The notes under the pieces were generated by a model. It saw nothing but the letters and a program-made list of their open reading frames with translations. It was not told the DNA's origin and ran no database searches. The translations under genes and the position numbers were made by a program. Shown here one piece after another: positions 54,047 through 64,000 of a stretch of DNA of 64,000 bases. Each line of letters starts with the position of its first letter. The stretch's first letter is position 1. The stretch comes from Thereva unica (lineage: Eukaryota > Arthropoda > Insecta > Diptera > Therevidae): assembly GCA_949987705.1 (NCBI GenBank), contig OX465283.1, positions 92,863,813-92,927,812 on the forward strand, given 5' to 3'.

Positions 54047-54685
54047 CTACTATAATAATAAGATACAAATAAATTACATAACAAACATCATAAATAAAAT
54101 AAAAATAATAATAATAATAATAATAACAAATAAATCAAATTAACGATAGTAAGCGCATAGCTACATAAAGTGACCAGCTTATCGGAAATCCTACTCCTGG
54201 ATGGACCCTGGAGAAACGGAAAACTACTGCAATCGGTGACAGTGAGAACAACAATCAACAAACAACTAAGCAACTACAAGTAATATTTACGCAAGTAAAA
54301 TTTTCTTTTAGTTATTACATAGAATTTATAATTTACCAGTTTTAGTTTTAAATTTATACATTAACTTCTAATTACTTTAAAAAAAAAAACAAAAAAAAAA
54401 ATAAATAAATAAATAAAAAATAAAATAAGCTAACAAAATTTTTTTTACGAATCGACTTACTCTCGAAATCACCATAAATTTTAAAGTAATTTTTCTATTG
54501 CCTATAGTCCAATAAATAATCCCCCTTTTCATTTAGTATTTATTAAATAAGAATAAAATGAAACAAGAAAATAAATAAATAAAAGTGAAAAAATAAATAA
54601 TAATAATAATTCTGTCACTGTGTAGTGACGATTTCTAACTTTTGATTAACAAACGAGAAAAGAAGAATAAAATAAAACTAAGGAA
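54047..54685 (+). other. Errantivirus leader continued, AT-rich
   Basis: Untranslated leader between the LINE and gag, with short A- and TAA-rich runs. No gene seen. Confidence 0.5.
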
Positions 54686-55519
54686 ATGGAAGATCTAAGT
54701 GTAACAGAAAGATTTAAATTCGTTACCAGTAGCTTAAGTTGCATAAGGCCATTTGATGGCGAAACCAACTCTTTAACAAATTTCATAAATAGAATAGAAT
54801 GTCTAATACCTATACTGGAAACCTTCGACAACGATTATAAACGGTCAATATTAGGTTTTATTAAGGATAAAATAGTAGGTTCGGCACGTAAAACATTATT
54901 AATGAATGGCGACGCCAGTACTCTTAAAACAATCTTAATTAGTAATCATGGCGAAAGCTCCTTCGCGGATACATTAGTGGATAAGATTAGAATGTGCAGA
55001 TGCGACGGTACAATTAAAGAGTTTCATGAAAAACTAACAAACTTATTGTGTAGACTTAATAACACTCTTCTTTTAGAGGGTGAAGGAAACAACGACCGAA
55101 TAAATAGCAACCAAAGAATAGTTTTGAACTCATTTAAACAAAGTTTACCAGAGCCTGCCCAGAGCGTTATAATCGCCAGAAATCCTCCCACATCAACAAA
55201 AGCGTACGAAATAATTCAAGAAAACGGCTACATAATTATACCTACTAACAGAAGCAATAGCTCATATAAAATCTATAAAAGATCAAATTATACTAACAAC
55301 TATGGTAACCACAGGAACCGTAACAATAATAACTATCATAATAATAACAACAAAAATTATAGTAACAATAACAACAATCGGAATCATAATAATAACGAAG
55401 ATAGAAATTATAATAATTACCCTAATAACAACTATAATAATAATAACAATTATAATAACAACAGGAACCGTAATAATAATAACTATAACAACTATAACAA
55501 CCAAAATAGCTCATCATAG
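54686..55519 (+). CDS. gag: Errantivirus-like gag, Asn-rich C-terminus
   Basis: 277 residues from ATG 54686. Residues 1-180 resemble Gypsy/errantivirus capsid (FDGETNSLTNFINRIE, FADTLVDKIRMCRCDGTIKEF). Residues about 200-277 are nearly all Asn, Tyr, Arg and His, encoded by AAT/AAC/TAT repeats, with no CCHC knuckle. Asn/Arg-rich tails replace zinc knuckles in several errantivirus Gag proteins. The frame then changes toward the protease. Confidence 0.8.
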   Translation: MEDLSVTERFKFVTSSLSCIRPFDGETNSLTNFINRIECLIPILETFDNDYKRSILGFIKDKIVGSARKTLLMNGDASTLKTILISNHGESSFADTLVDKIRMCRCDGTIKEFHEKLTNLLCRLNNTLLLEGEGNNDRINSNQRIVLNSFKQSLPEPAQSVIIARNPPTSTKAYEIIQENGYIIIPTNRSNSSYKIYKRSNYTNNYGNHRNRNNNNYHNNNNKNYSNNNNNRNHNNNEDRNYNNYPNNNYNNNNNYNNNRNRNNNNYNNYNNQNSSS

Positions 55520-55654
55520 GTCATAGCAGAGTATCACAGAACAGACGTAACTTTAATAATAATAGGTTCAATCAAAACAATGTACCGGAACCGATGGACA
55601 TCTCTCTCAATCAGAATGACACAAATTTTCAAGAGCACGGTCTAAACGACTACC

Positions 55655-58631
55655 CTATATAGTTGTTAATACCCCCATTAGAAAGTTACGAATTATAGTA
55701 GACAGCGGCGCCGAACACAGCGTCATCAATCCGCACCTATGCCTCCCAAAATGGGAAACAAACTCCAACATTCGCACTCTGAAGGTACTAGGTCGTATCA
55801 TAAAAACTAACACCCAATACACAATACCACTCTTCAAGGAGTTTAACATAGAAAACTACTATGTGAACCTATTAGAATATCATTTCCACAAAGTATTTGA
55901 CGGTCTGCTGAGAAATAACATCCTAGTAGATCTAGACGCTATAATTAACTACAAAAGTAGGCACCTAATTACGGAAAAGGCAAGCATCCCAATCTATCTC
56001 AGCGAATATGAGGAGAAATACGCATCTGAGTGCTATGATGACGATTCCCCAGAAATATTCAGCAGCGAAACAAACAATGCACCCATAAGAAAAAATTTCG
56101 CAACCCATTTGAATACGAGTGATTTTTCAAAATTAAAATCACTGATAAATACTTATAAGGACATCTTCTACAAAGACGGCGATAGCTTCTTGTCTTTTAC
56201 GAACGAAATAAAACATAGAATCACTACGAAAAATGACATTCCCATCTTCAGTAAACTGTATCGGTACCCCGAGTTTCATCGCAAAGAAGTTGATAAGCAA
56301 ATAGCAGAAACTCGCCGATTTGGATCGTACCCAAGAAGACCGATAGCAGCAGCAAGCAGAAGTGGCGCATTGTCGTTGACTATAGGAGACTTAATGATCA
56401 AACAATTAGCGATCGATTCCCAATACCTAACATTGATGAACTCTTCGACAAACTAGGCAAATGTAACTATTTCACCACCTTAGATTTGGCGAAGGGATTC
56501 CACCAGATCGAAGTTGACCCCCGAGATAGGCCGAAAACAGCCTTTTCGACCACTAACGGTCATTACGAATTCACGAGGATGCCATTCGGGCTAAAAAACG
56601 CACCCGCAACTTTCCAAAGACTGATAACCAATGTTTTAAAGGACCTGATAAACAAAATTTGCGTGGTATACCACGACGACATTCTCATTTTTTCCACCAG
56701 TCTCGAGGAACACTTAGATTCATTAAAGAAAGTTTTCCAGAAGCTAAAGGAAAGCAACTTAAAGGTCCAAATGCATAAGTGCCATTTTGCAGAAGAATCC
56801 ACTAACTAGTTAGGACACATAATCACAAATAATGGGATAAAACCGGACGATAAAAAAGTCAACGCAATTAATTCAATGAAATTGCCATCAACCTCAAAAG
56901 GAATAAAACAATTTCTAGGGATCACCGGGTACTACCGGAAGTTTGTAAAAGATTACGCCAAGGTCGCTTACCCGATGATCAAATACTTAAGAAGAAACAC
57001 TAAAGTTAACACGAGGGACGAAGAATATATTGGGGCATTTAACAACTTAAAGAAGCTATTAACAAGCGATCCAATCCTGAGACGACCTGATTTTAAGAAA
57101 TTGTTTACACTGACCACTGACGCGTCAAACTATGCTATTGGAGCCGTTCTAAGTCAAAATGGCCATCCTATTAGTTTCGCCTCACGCACTTTAAACGACC
57201 ATGAGAAAAGATACGCGACCATAGGAAAGGAACTACTCGCGATTGTCTGGTCGGTGAAATATTTTCGCACTTACCTATACGGAAGAAAATTTAATATTGG
57301 CACAGACCACAAACCCCTCGTCTGGTTACACAACATCAAGGAACCAAATATGAAGCTCCAAAGATGGAAAATAATGCTGAGCGAATATGACTTCCAAATC
57401 ACATATCTAAAGGGGAAAGAAAATAATGTCGCCGATGGACTAAGTAGATACGTTAACAGGGACGACAAACATGACGACGACGAAGTCGCATCGATAGATA
57501 CCCTATTTGATAACAAAACTATCTTAAACAACGAACTAAACAGCGGAAATGCTAGTAGTAGCAACACAGACATCGATGCCAGGACCGCAGGAAACGAAAA
57601 CGCTGATACCAGTAGCATAGACGTCGAAGTCTCGTCTACGGCCGATGCGGTGCGAAGCGGAATTAATTAATGCATAAACATCTACAAGAACCAAATACAC
57701 TTAAACTATGGCGACCGATAGAGGATGGTAACTAAAATTGTCCATAAAAAATGCCAAAATCATATTACGGTCAGTCAAAATTCAAACCTCTTGGACTTAA
57801 TGAAGCGGACCTTGATCGAAAAGGGAATCGTGTGCATTTATTGCGAAAACGATGAGCTATTCCTTAAACTGCAAGAGACTTACGTTGAATATTTCTCTAA
57901 TAATAAAAACCTAAAGGTATACAGGTCAAATACGAAATTAGCCGTTATCACAGACAAGGACAAAATGATCACAATTATCAAAGAGGAACACATGAAAAAC
58001 AATCATCGTGGAATAAACGAGGTATTCTCCGAATTGAAAACGAAGGTGTACTTCCCGGATATGTTAAAATTAATAACAAAATTTATTAATAACTGCGAAG
58101 TCTGTCAACTGGCAAAATTTGATCGTCAGCCTCACAAAATCCCCTTCCGACTGACTGAGTCTGGAACGAAATTTAACGACATAGTTCACATGGACATTTG
58201 GTTCCCTTGCAGAAGTGTAATGTACCTCACCACGATAGACAAATTTTCTAAATACGCCACAATACATAAATTGAACGATAGAACATAGATTTCCATCCTA
58301 ACAGCCCTAAAGGAAAGGAATTTTGGGAAAAATGAGAAAACTGATCTATGATAATGATAGGTGTATGCTGCACAATTCTGTAACATTATTTTTAGCAGAA
58401 AATCAGATTATTGCCCACACAACTACGGCACATAACAAGACGGGTAACTCAGATGTAGAAAGATTGCATGGCACATTGAATGAGCACCTAAGAATTTTAG
58501 AGGTAAGCCGGTCAAGCGACGATAGGGAACTGGAAGAAAAAGTACATAACATAATTACAGTCTATAATAATATGTACTATACATTCCACCACGAAATTAC
58601 GACCAATCGATTTCATAGAGAAAAACCTTGA
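55655..58631 (+). pseudogene. Errantivirus-like pol
   Basis: Protease with IIVDSGAEHSVI (55690); RT in two frames, 55863-56456 and 56470-56809, with [12 protein letters not shown] and [11 protein letters not shown], but the active site reads YHDD instead of the usual Y-x-DD hydrophobic (around 56670) and a deletion near 56310 removes part of motif 1-2; RNase H 57100-57470 with [22 protein letters not shown]; integrase 57725-58631 with an H-x-H...CEVC zinc region, HMDIWFPC (first Asp), then a frameshift near 58290 and DNDRCMLH...DVERLHG. Stops and frameshifts throughout. Described only; inactive. Confidence 0.88.
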
Positions 58632-59730
58632 TAGGCACGACATTAAAACACTTGAATAAAACGCAAAGGGAATTAAACGTTTACCTTCTTCTTATAACTA
58701 GCCAAGCTAATAAAATAGTACGTTCTCAAAATGACACTAGGTATACATTGCAAATATACGCCGAAATTACAAGATTGACTAGACAACTAGAGAAACTAGC
58801 AGACATTATTTTATTAAGTAAACTAAATGTACTAGCGCACGACAATCTCACGGATAAAGAGATGAGCAAATATAACATCACAGTAGAAGTCATCCCAACT
58901 GTCGTTTTTCAGCAGTTTGCCCATACTTTGAACCTACATGTCTTCTAAACGGAGTCACTCAGATTTCTGTTATTTCTTTCAAATAAAAGAATACACATTT
59001 ACCTAAAAGATGAGCCTAATTACGTTGCTCTACTATAATCGGTCTAGAAGTTATTAAAGTTTAACTAAATGGCAATTCGGCCATACAAGTTGCAAGTGAG
59101 GGGATATGAGTGCTTCAAATCTTTAAAACGGCGATATCTCATGAATGACAATTCGTACGGGAAAATGTATTACATCCTTTTTTGTAGGTAATCGCATAAT
59201 CTACAAACTTTGTAAACACTATTTTATGATAAAAGTTACCGTTTTGCTGAAAATCGCAAAAAACCCGTTTTTGTGACCTTTGAACCCGAGTAAATCCAGG
59301 TTCCAGGTGCCGGATCGATGGGGACTTTTTAGATTTCATTTATAACGGTGCTTTGAACAATCCTACCAATTTTCAGCTGGGTGCGAATATATGTACCTTC
59401 ATACCTATTTTTTGGTCTAATTTGACCGGACTACATATGTAACTTTATTTTACTAAACAAATTAGAAATATAACATTAGAAAGTTTGCATTTAAATACAG
59501 TTACTAACAGAAAACAAATAGAGTACGTAGAAACTAAGAACAATTCTGTATCTTACTTTTCGTTGGGGTGGAATCTTGTAATTGCATGTTTAATAATCCT
59601 AATTGTATCAAAAATACGTTCAAAAAAACGTAGTAATGTAAAAATTAAAGTACACGATAACATTGAATTACATGAAAATCCAAATAAAAAAGATGATGTA
59701 TACCCATTCGCAGGGACTGCAAATGCTTAA
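58628..59730 (+). pseudogene. Env-like remnant, interrupted
   Basis: 58628-58948 encodes a helical, heptad-rich segment (ITRLTRQLEKLADIILLSK) like the N-terminal ectodomain helices of insect errantivirus Env. Dispersed repeat B (58949-59430) follows. 59440-59730 encodes the C-terminus with one strong membrane anchor (WNLVIACLIILIVSKI) and a basic cytoplasmic tail. Most of the ectodomain is missing. Only about 10 bases separate its stop from the 3' LTR, as expected for env. Confidence 0.65.
58949..59430 (+). repeat. Dispersed repeat B
   Basis: Similar to 36770-37393 (repeat A), diverged. Contains aacggagtcactcag, ataaaagaatacacattta, gcataatctacaaac and ends near gaccggactaca. Inserted into the env region. 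Confidence 0.65.
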
Positions 59731-59740
59731 TGAGGGGAGG

Positions 59741-60305
59741 TGTCACATAGATATTCGACCTAATTGACTCAGCATAATAAATACAAATAAATTCACATAT
59801 CGTCACCCTTAAGCCAGAGACACGAAAGTGTAAATCTGCAGTTTTGAGTTATTGCTAGATAAATGTTCAAACTGTCTCTATTAGATTTTTTTTAAGCGTC
59901 CAATCTTAAGCGTTCAATCTATAATAAACCCACATTCGTACTTCTGGCATGGCATCTTTGTACCATTTTGTATTACAAAATCCTATTAGCGCGAGAGTGA
60001 AAAATTTGCACTTTCGCGTCTCTGGCATAAGGGTGACGATATAACTTCATCAGGAATCCGTTTACACAAGCAGTTCTTAGAACTGCACAAATATCTATAC
60101 AATTCGTCTCATTATGCTGATGCAGCTTTGTTTCTTTGTAGATAAGATTATTATTTGCAAGCTAAGGTTTATCATGTGCTATGTTAGGACGTAGTTTTAG
60201 CTTAAGATTTTTACTCGATGTTCATTCTAAGTTCTGGTGTCGAAATAAAGAGTTCCTTTGATAATTTTAAAGCGTTTTTATTAATTTTACCTTCTCTGTC
60301 GTGCA
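59741..60305 (+). repeat. 3' LTR of the errantivirus-like element, with MITE
   Basis: Same sequence as the 5' LTR, split after aattcacatat by a 238-bp MITE and its 4-bp duplication; a 3-bp indel near 60246 is another difference. Confidence 0.93.
59801..60038. mobile_element. MITE of 238 bp with ATAT duplication
   Basis: Starts CGTCACCCTTAAGCCAGAGA and its other end, read inward, CGTCACCCTTATGCCAGAGA, with TIRs of about 30 bases. ATAT flanks it at 59797-59800 and 60039-60042; the 5' LTR has the single uninterrupted ATAT. Superfamily not assigned. Confidence 0.9.
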
Positions 60306-60309
60306 ATAT

Positions 60310-60541
60310 TTCTATGTATATATATAAATATGTCCAAAAAATAAAACAAGTCGAAGTACACTTAACTTTAAATTACAAATCGAACTTTTACGAGAGTGAA
60401 AAACGGAGATGCCGGAAATTGACTAGATCACTGAACTATGAGTTCAGTGAGCGATAGAGTGTTCTGAGCGATCGTTTTGATCGTGACGGAAGTTGTTGTG
60501 TGAATTGCGTAAAACCTAGTAATTAAGTTTGTACGCAGTCA
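60310..60541 (-). repeat. CsRn1-like LTR, 5' portion
   Basis: On the minus strand begins TGACTGCGTAC right after a polypurine-like GGAGGGGGAGTATATGG (60542-60558) and runs to the errantivirus insertion point. Continues at 50055-49977. Confidence 0.6.
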
Positions 60542-60619
60542 CCATATACTCCCCCTCCAGCGTAGCGTTAACGGAATGTTACCGCTTTAAACGGCTTAGC
60601 TTCGTTGTCGCGGTCGCAG

Positions 60620-63600
60620 CCGAAGGCTGGTTTTAGCCTGTCAATGGATATTGACTTGGTTGTTTTCGAACTCTGTCCACTCGTATGAAAACGTAATCGG
60701 CGTTCTCCAGGGCTTCTGGCACGTAGACATCCTTTTGGACGGTTTGCCGAGGATGTATTGCCTTAATGCTCTGCAAATGAGAACGAAGGCGAGAGAGGAA
60801 TTCTTATTCTTCAATTGGATTCTCATCCGTTGGGATAGAAATCGAATTGGGAAGTCTCAGATTTTGATCGTATACGAGCTCGGCTGGTGAGCATTGTAAG
60901 TTGGTCTTAATTGCCGTGCTTATGGCTAAAATGACAAAGGGCAAGTCTTCACTGCAATGAGTAGCGTTGTCCCTTGCCATTAAGGTTGCTTTTAGTTGCC
61001 TGTGGAACCGTTCTACCATCCCGTTTGCTTGCGGATGGTAGGCGGTTGTCCGGATTCGATGAGTGCCGAGTAATTTGGCAACTTCATTGAACAGTTTCGA
61101 TTCGAACTGCGTACCTTAATCGGTTGTGATCTCGAGTGGTACGCCGAATGGTGGGACAAATTCAGTGACGAATCTCTTTGCCACTGTTGAAGCTGAAATA
61201 TCCCGGATTGGGTATGCTTCAGGCCATCGCGTGAATCTATCGATTATCGTTAAGATATAAGAGTATCCACGAGATGGGGGTAGGGGCCCCACTATATTCA
61301 TATGGATATGATCAAATCTGTTATTTAGAAGCTTAAAAGCTTCAAATGGAGATTTGGTATGCCGTGAAACTATGGACTTTTGGCAACCTAGGCATGATCT
61401 AGACCACTCATTGTAGTCTTTATTAATCGATGGCCAGAAGTAATTCTTGGTAACGGCTCGTCTTGTAGCGCGAATACCAGAATGGGAGAGACTATGTTTA
61501 GAGTTGAACGCTAGTCTGCGTAAGGAAGTGGGTATGTAAGGCCTAGGACTGCCTATACTAGTTTCACACCACGCTTGATGGGCGGTATTGGTGTGAGAAC
61601 TAATTTTACCCGTGAGCCATTGCTGGGGTGTTCTTGTAAAGACTTTAACTCTGTGTCACCTTGTTGAGCTTGAGCTAATGTAGGTAGGTCGAAGGTTACA
61701 GAGTCAACGTTGCCGGTTGCTAGTGAGCGTGACAAGTAGTCGGCGACAACGTTTTGTTTACCCGACCCATGTCTGAAGTCTGTGGTAAATTGAGAGATTA
61801 AAACCAAATGTCTGGTCTGTCGAGGGGATCGTTCGGTCTTTGTATGAAGGGGGCGAACCAGTGGTTTGTGATCAGTATAGACCACGAAATTGCGTCCTTC
61901 AACGAAATAACGGAAGTGTTTGATCGCTGCACAGATTGCGAGAAACTCGCGATCGAATGCAGAGTACTTCCGTTCTGTGACAGCTTTTTTGAGTAAAAAG
62001 CTAGAGGTTGCCACCGGTGACCGTTAAATTGTTCCAATACACCTCCGATTGGCTAATCAGAGACGTCAGTCGTTAGACTTATTTTGCATCCTCGATTGGA
62101 TGGTTCAGAGTTGCTTCAGCGATCGAGGTTTTCTCCTTGAGGAATGCAGCCTGACATTCTGCTGGCCAGTTAAATACTTTATTGGCACGTGAGCGGTCGA
62201 GAAGGTCTCTCAAACGCTCGTTTATAGGCACCAACTGTTCAGCCAATTTTGAAATAAATCGGTAATAGAAATTCACCACTCCCAAAAACTTTTGGATAGA
62301 TTTGACAGAGATCAACGATATCCTGAACCCGATCGGAGGATGGATGTATTCCATCCTTTGTGATGCGGTGGCTTAGAAACTCTTGTGCATCAAGAACGCA
62401 TTTCTCTAGCTTAATGGTTAAACCGAAGCTATCGAGGCGTTTAAAGAGCTCTTCGAGGTGAACGATAGGTTCATCCTCGGTTTTACTGGCGATAAGTATA
62501 TCGTCCAAGTATACATAAACGAAGTCGAGATCCCTCGTAACTCCATTTATGAACCTTTGAAAGGTCTGTGCTGCATCCCGTAAGCCAAATGGCATACGAG
62601 TAAACTCATATAGGCCGAATGGCGTAATGAGTGCAGTATTATGCACGTCTTCTGGGGCGATTGGTATGTGATGATATGCGCGTAACAAGTCATTCTTCGA
62701 AAAAAATGTGCAGCCGTGAAGATTCACGGAGAAATTCAGTATATGCGGGATCGGATATCTATCCGGCACAGTGACAGCATTAGGCGACGGTAGTCGCCGC
62801 ATAGCCTCTAATCATGAGAGTTCCGTTTAGGGACCAGATGAAGCGGAGATGCTGCGGGGACGACGAATGTCGACAAATCCCCAAATGGACCATGTGGTCA
62901 AATTCTAATTTCGCCACCTTCAGTTTCTCCGGATGGAGCCGCCGAGCGGTGACGAATCTAATTGCCCTTTAGTCACAAGATGATGTTGCACATTGTGTTT
63001 AACCGGAAAGTTAAAATTGGGCGGTTTTATTAACGAAGCGTACTTCGTTAATAGCTCTTTCTATAGGCCAATAATTCGGCATGGAATTGTTTCGAGGTTG
63101 AAGTCGACTGTAGCGAACACGTTAATTCGAAAATTCGTGCGCATGTCGAATAAATGCTGATATTCAAAATCGACGGACAATTTGAACTTCGTTAAGAAGT
63201 CCGCCCCGATGATGGCTTTTGTGGTGTCGGCTATAATAAAGTTGGTAACATGCCTTCGGCGTAAGCCGAGTTCAAGTTCAAGCAACTTTGTGCCGAAAGT
63301 TCGGATCAGTGATCCTTTGGCCGCATACAAAAGGACGTTCGGGCTTCCGTTACGGGCCGGGAACGCTTTGGCAGGAACAATTCAAACGTCCGAGCCCGAA
63401 TAGATCAGAAAATCCATCCGATTGTTGGTGTCTCGAATGAATAAACGATATGAGCGGCCAGTTATATGCTCGCTCATTTTGATCCCCTGCCCTTTAGTTT
63501 TTTTAGGGGTGGAGGTTGGTTTCTTCGCCGACTTTGCACCACCACCACTAAAACTGCAGGAGGCCTTGCGGTAACGAAAATAACACAAGCTACCTCTAAG
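60620..63600 (-). pseudogene. CsRn1-like Gypsy protease-pol
   Basis: Minus strand, in order: protease 63588-63061 with FLIYSGSDV where the catalytic Asp is now Tyr; RT 62802-62239 with [37 protein letters not shown] and [12 protein letters not shown]; RNase H 62014-61553 with YSAFDREFLAI and YTDHKPL; integrase around 61500-60804 with [18 protein letters not shown] (expected first Asp is Asn), PLEITTD followed by a TAA, and ANGMVERFHRQL. Several stops and frameshifts. The '[22 protein letters not shown]' pattern and the primer site point to the CsRn1 clade. Confidence 0.88.
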
Positions 63601-63876
63601 TTTGCCCCTTGTGGCCGATTGGCCGAGGGCTGAAGAGGGCCGTTCTGCCGTTTGGCAGGAGTTCGGCTACACCGGCTGATCAGCTGGTCTAACGAAGCCG
63701 TTAATTTGTTAATGTAGTGTTGCAGCGATACCAACGTTGGCTCTGTGGTAGCCGGAGCTGCGCGGGCAGCAGACGCGTATGAGGCGCATCCGTGTGGAAG
63801 CACCTCCCATACTTTGTAAGCAGTAGCAGCCAGTTCGGCTAGCGTTTGGTCGGCAGAGGTGGCTAATACTTGGATA
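63474..63876 (-). pseudogene. CsRn1-like gag C-terminal fragment
   Basis: Frames 63803-63474 and 63894-63709 contain QHYINKLTASLDQLISR, a gag C-terminal helix, followed by a degraded Cys/His stretch (CVIFVTARPP...). Upstream gag is replaced by the LINE fragment from 63877. Confidence 0.55.
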
Positions 63877-64000
63877 AGGAATGCATTTGTTCATTCCTCA
63901 TACTACTAAATCTGTGAAGGCTAGGCCCAACAGATGGTTTAATCAGCAGTGTATGAATGCAATCAGAAATAAAGAAGCCCCCTTTCGAGCTTACAAGAGC
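63877..64000 (+). mobile_element. CR1/Jockey-like LINE fragment, second copy
   Basis: Bases 63877-64000 match 51875-51998 with a constant offset of 12002 and only two or three substitutions (for example ag to gg at 63947, cc to gc at 63980). It is a 5'-truncated insertion into the CsRn1-like gag and runs out of the window. Confidence 0.93.

Larger units (their letters stand above)
50056..60305 (+). mobile_element. Errantivirus-like Ty3/Gypsy element with env remnants
   Basis: LTRs at 50056-50374 and 59741-60305 (the latter enlarged by a MITE), target duplication ATAT at 50052-50055 and 60306-60309, primer-binding site, gag, protease-RT-RNase H-integrase, env-like remnants and a polypurine tract gaggggagg before the 3' LTR. 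Interrupted by a CR1/Jockey-like LINE in the leader and dispersed repeat B in env. Multiple stops and frameshifts make it inactive. Confidence 0.9.

Overview
This is eukaryotic DNA, most likely from an insect, and it is almost wholly made of mobile elements nested in one another. I see no host gene with confidence, no tRNA or rRNA gene, no CRISPR array and no bacterial signal. Evidence for an insect is the set of families present: BEL/Pao, 412-like and CsRn1-like Ty3/Gypsy elements, an errantivirus-like Gypsy element with env remnants, LOA-like, I-like and CR1/Jockey-like LINEs, a Maverick/Polinton, and many TIR elements and MITEs. A 200-base run of N at 29956-30155 is an assembly gap.

Layout. 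1-4977: a DNA transposon with terminal inverted repeats over 520 bp and a five-exon transposase-like gene, itself hit by a non-autonomous hAT element (607-1211). 5172-5387: a MITE. 6180-8240: three adjacent copies of a repeat family with a shared 3' tail, one split by a snap-back MITE. 8241-9554 and 15936-16234: a decayed BEL/Pao gag-pol on the minus strand, split by LOA-like LINE copy 1 (9555-15935). 16740-27990: a Maverick/Polinton-like element with broken protein-primed DNA polymerase, integrase, packaging ATPase, PLA2-domain protein, adenain-like protease, a fibre-like protein and several unrecognised genes. 28010-29900: a repeat element carrying an array of 128-bp units. 30156-36530: a decayed I-like LINE with several DNA elements inserted in it. 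36531-42754: a 412-like Gypsy element. 42755-49902: a second BEL/Pao element, split by the intact LOA-like LINE copy 2 (43074-48114). 49977-63876: a CsRn1-like Gypsy element on the minus strand, whose LTR is split by an errantivirus-like element (50056-60305), which in turn holds a CR1/Jockey-like LINE and a MITE. 63877-64000: the start of another copy of that LINE.

The most intact coding units are the LOA-like LINE copy 2 (ORF1 and ORF2 open), the long-TIR transposon gene and the right half of the Polinton. In the Polinton, replication (PolB), integration (integrase), packaging (ATPase) and maturation (protease) functions sit together with a PLA2 protein, but I cannot recognise a major capsid or penton protein. 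Several nested insertions are supported by exact target-site duplications visible in the sequence, so the order of insertion can be worked out in many places.
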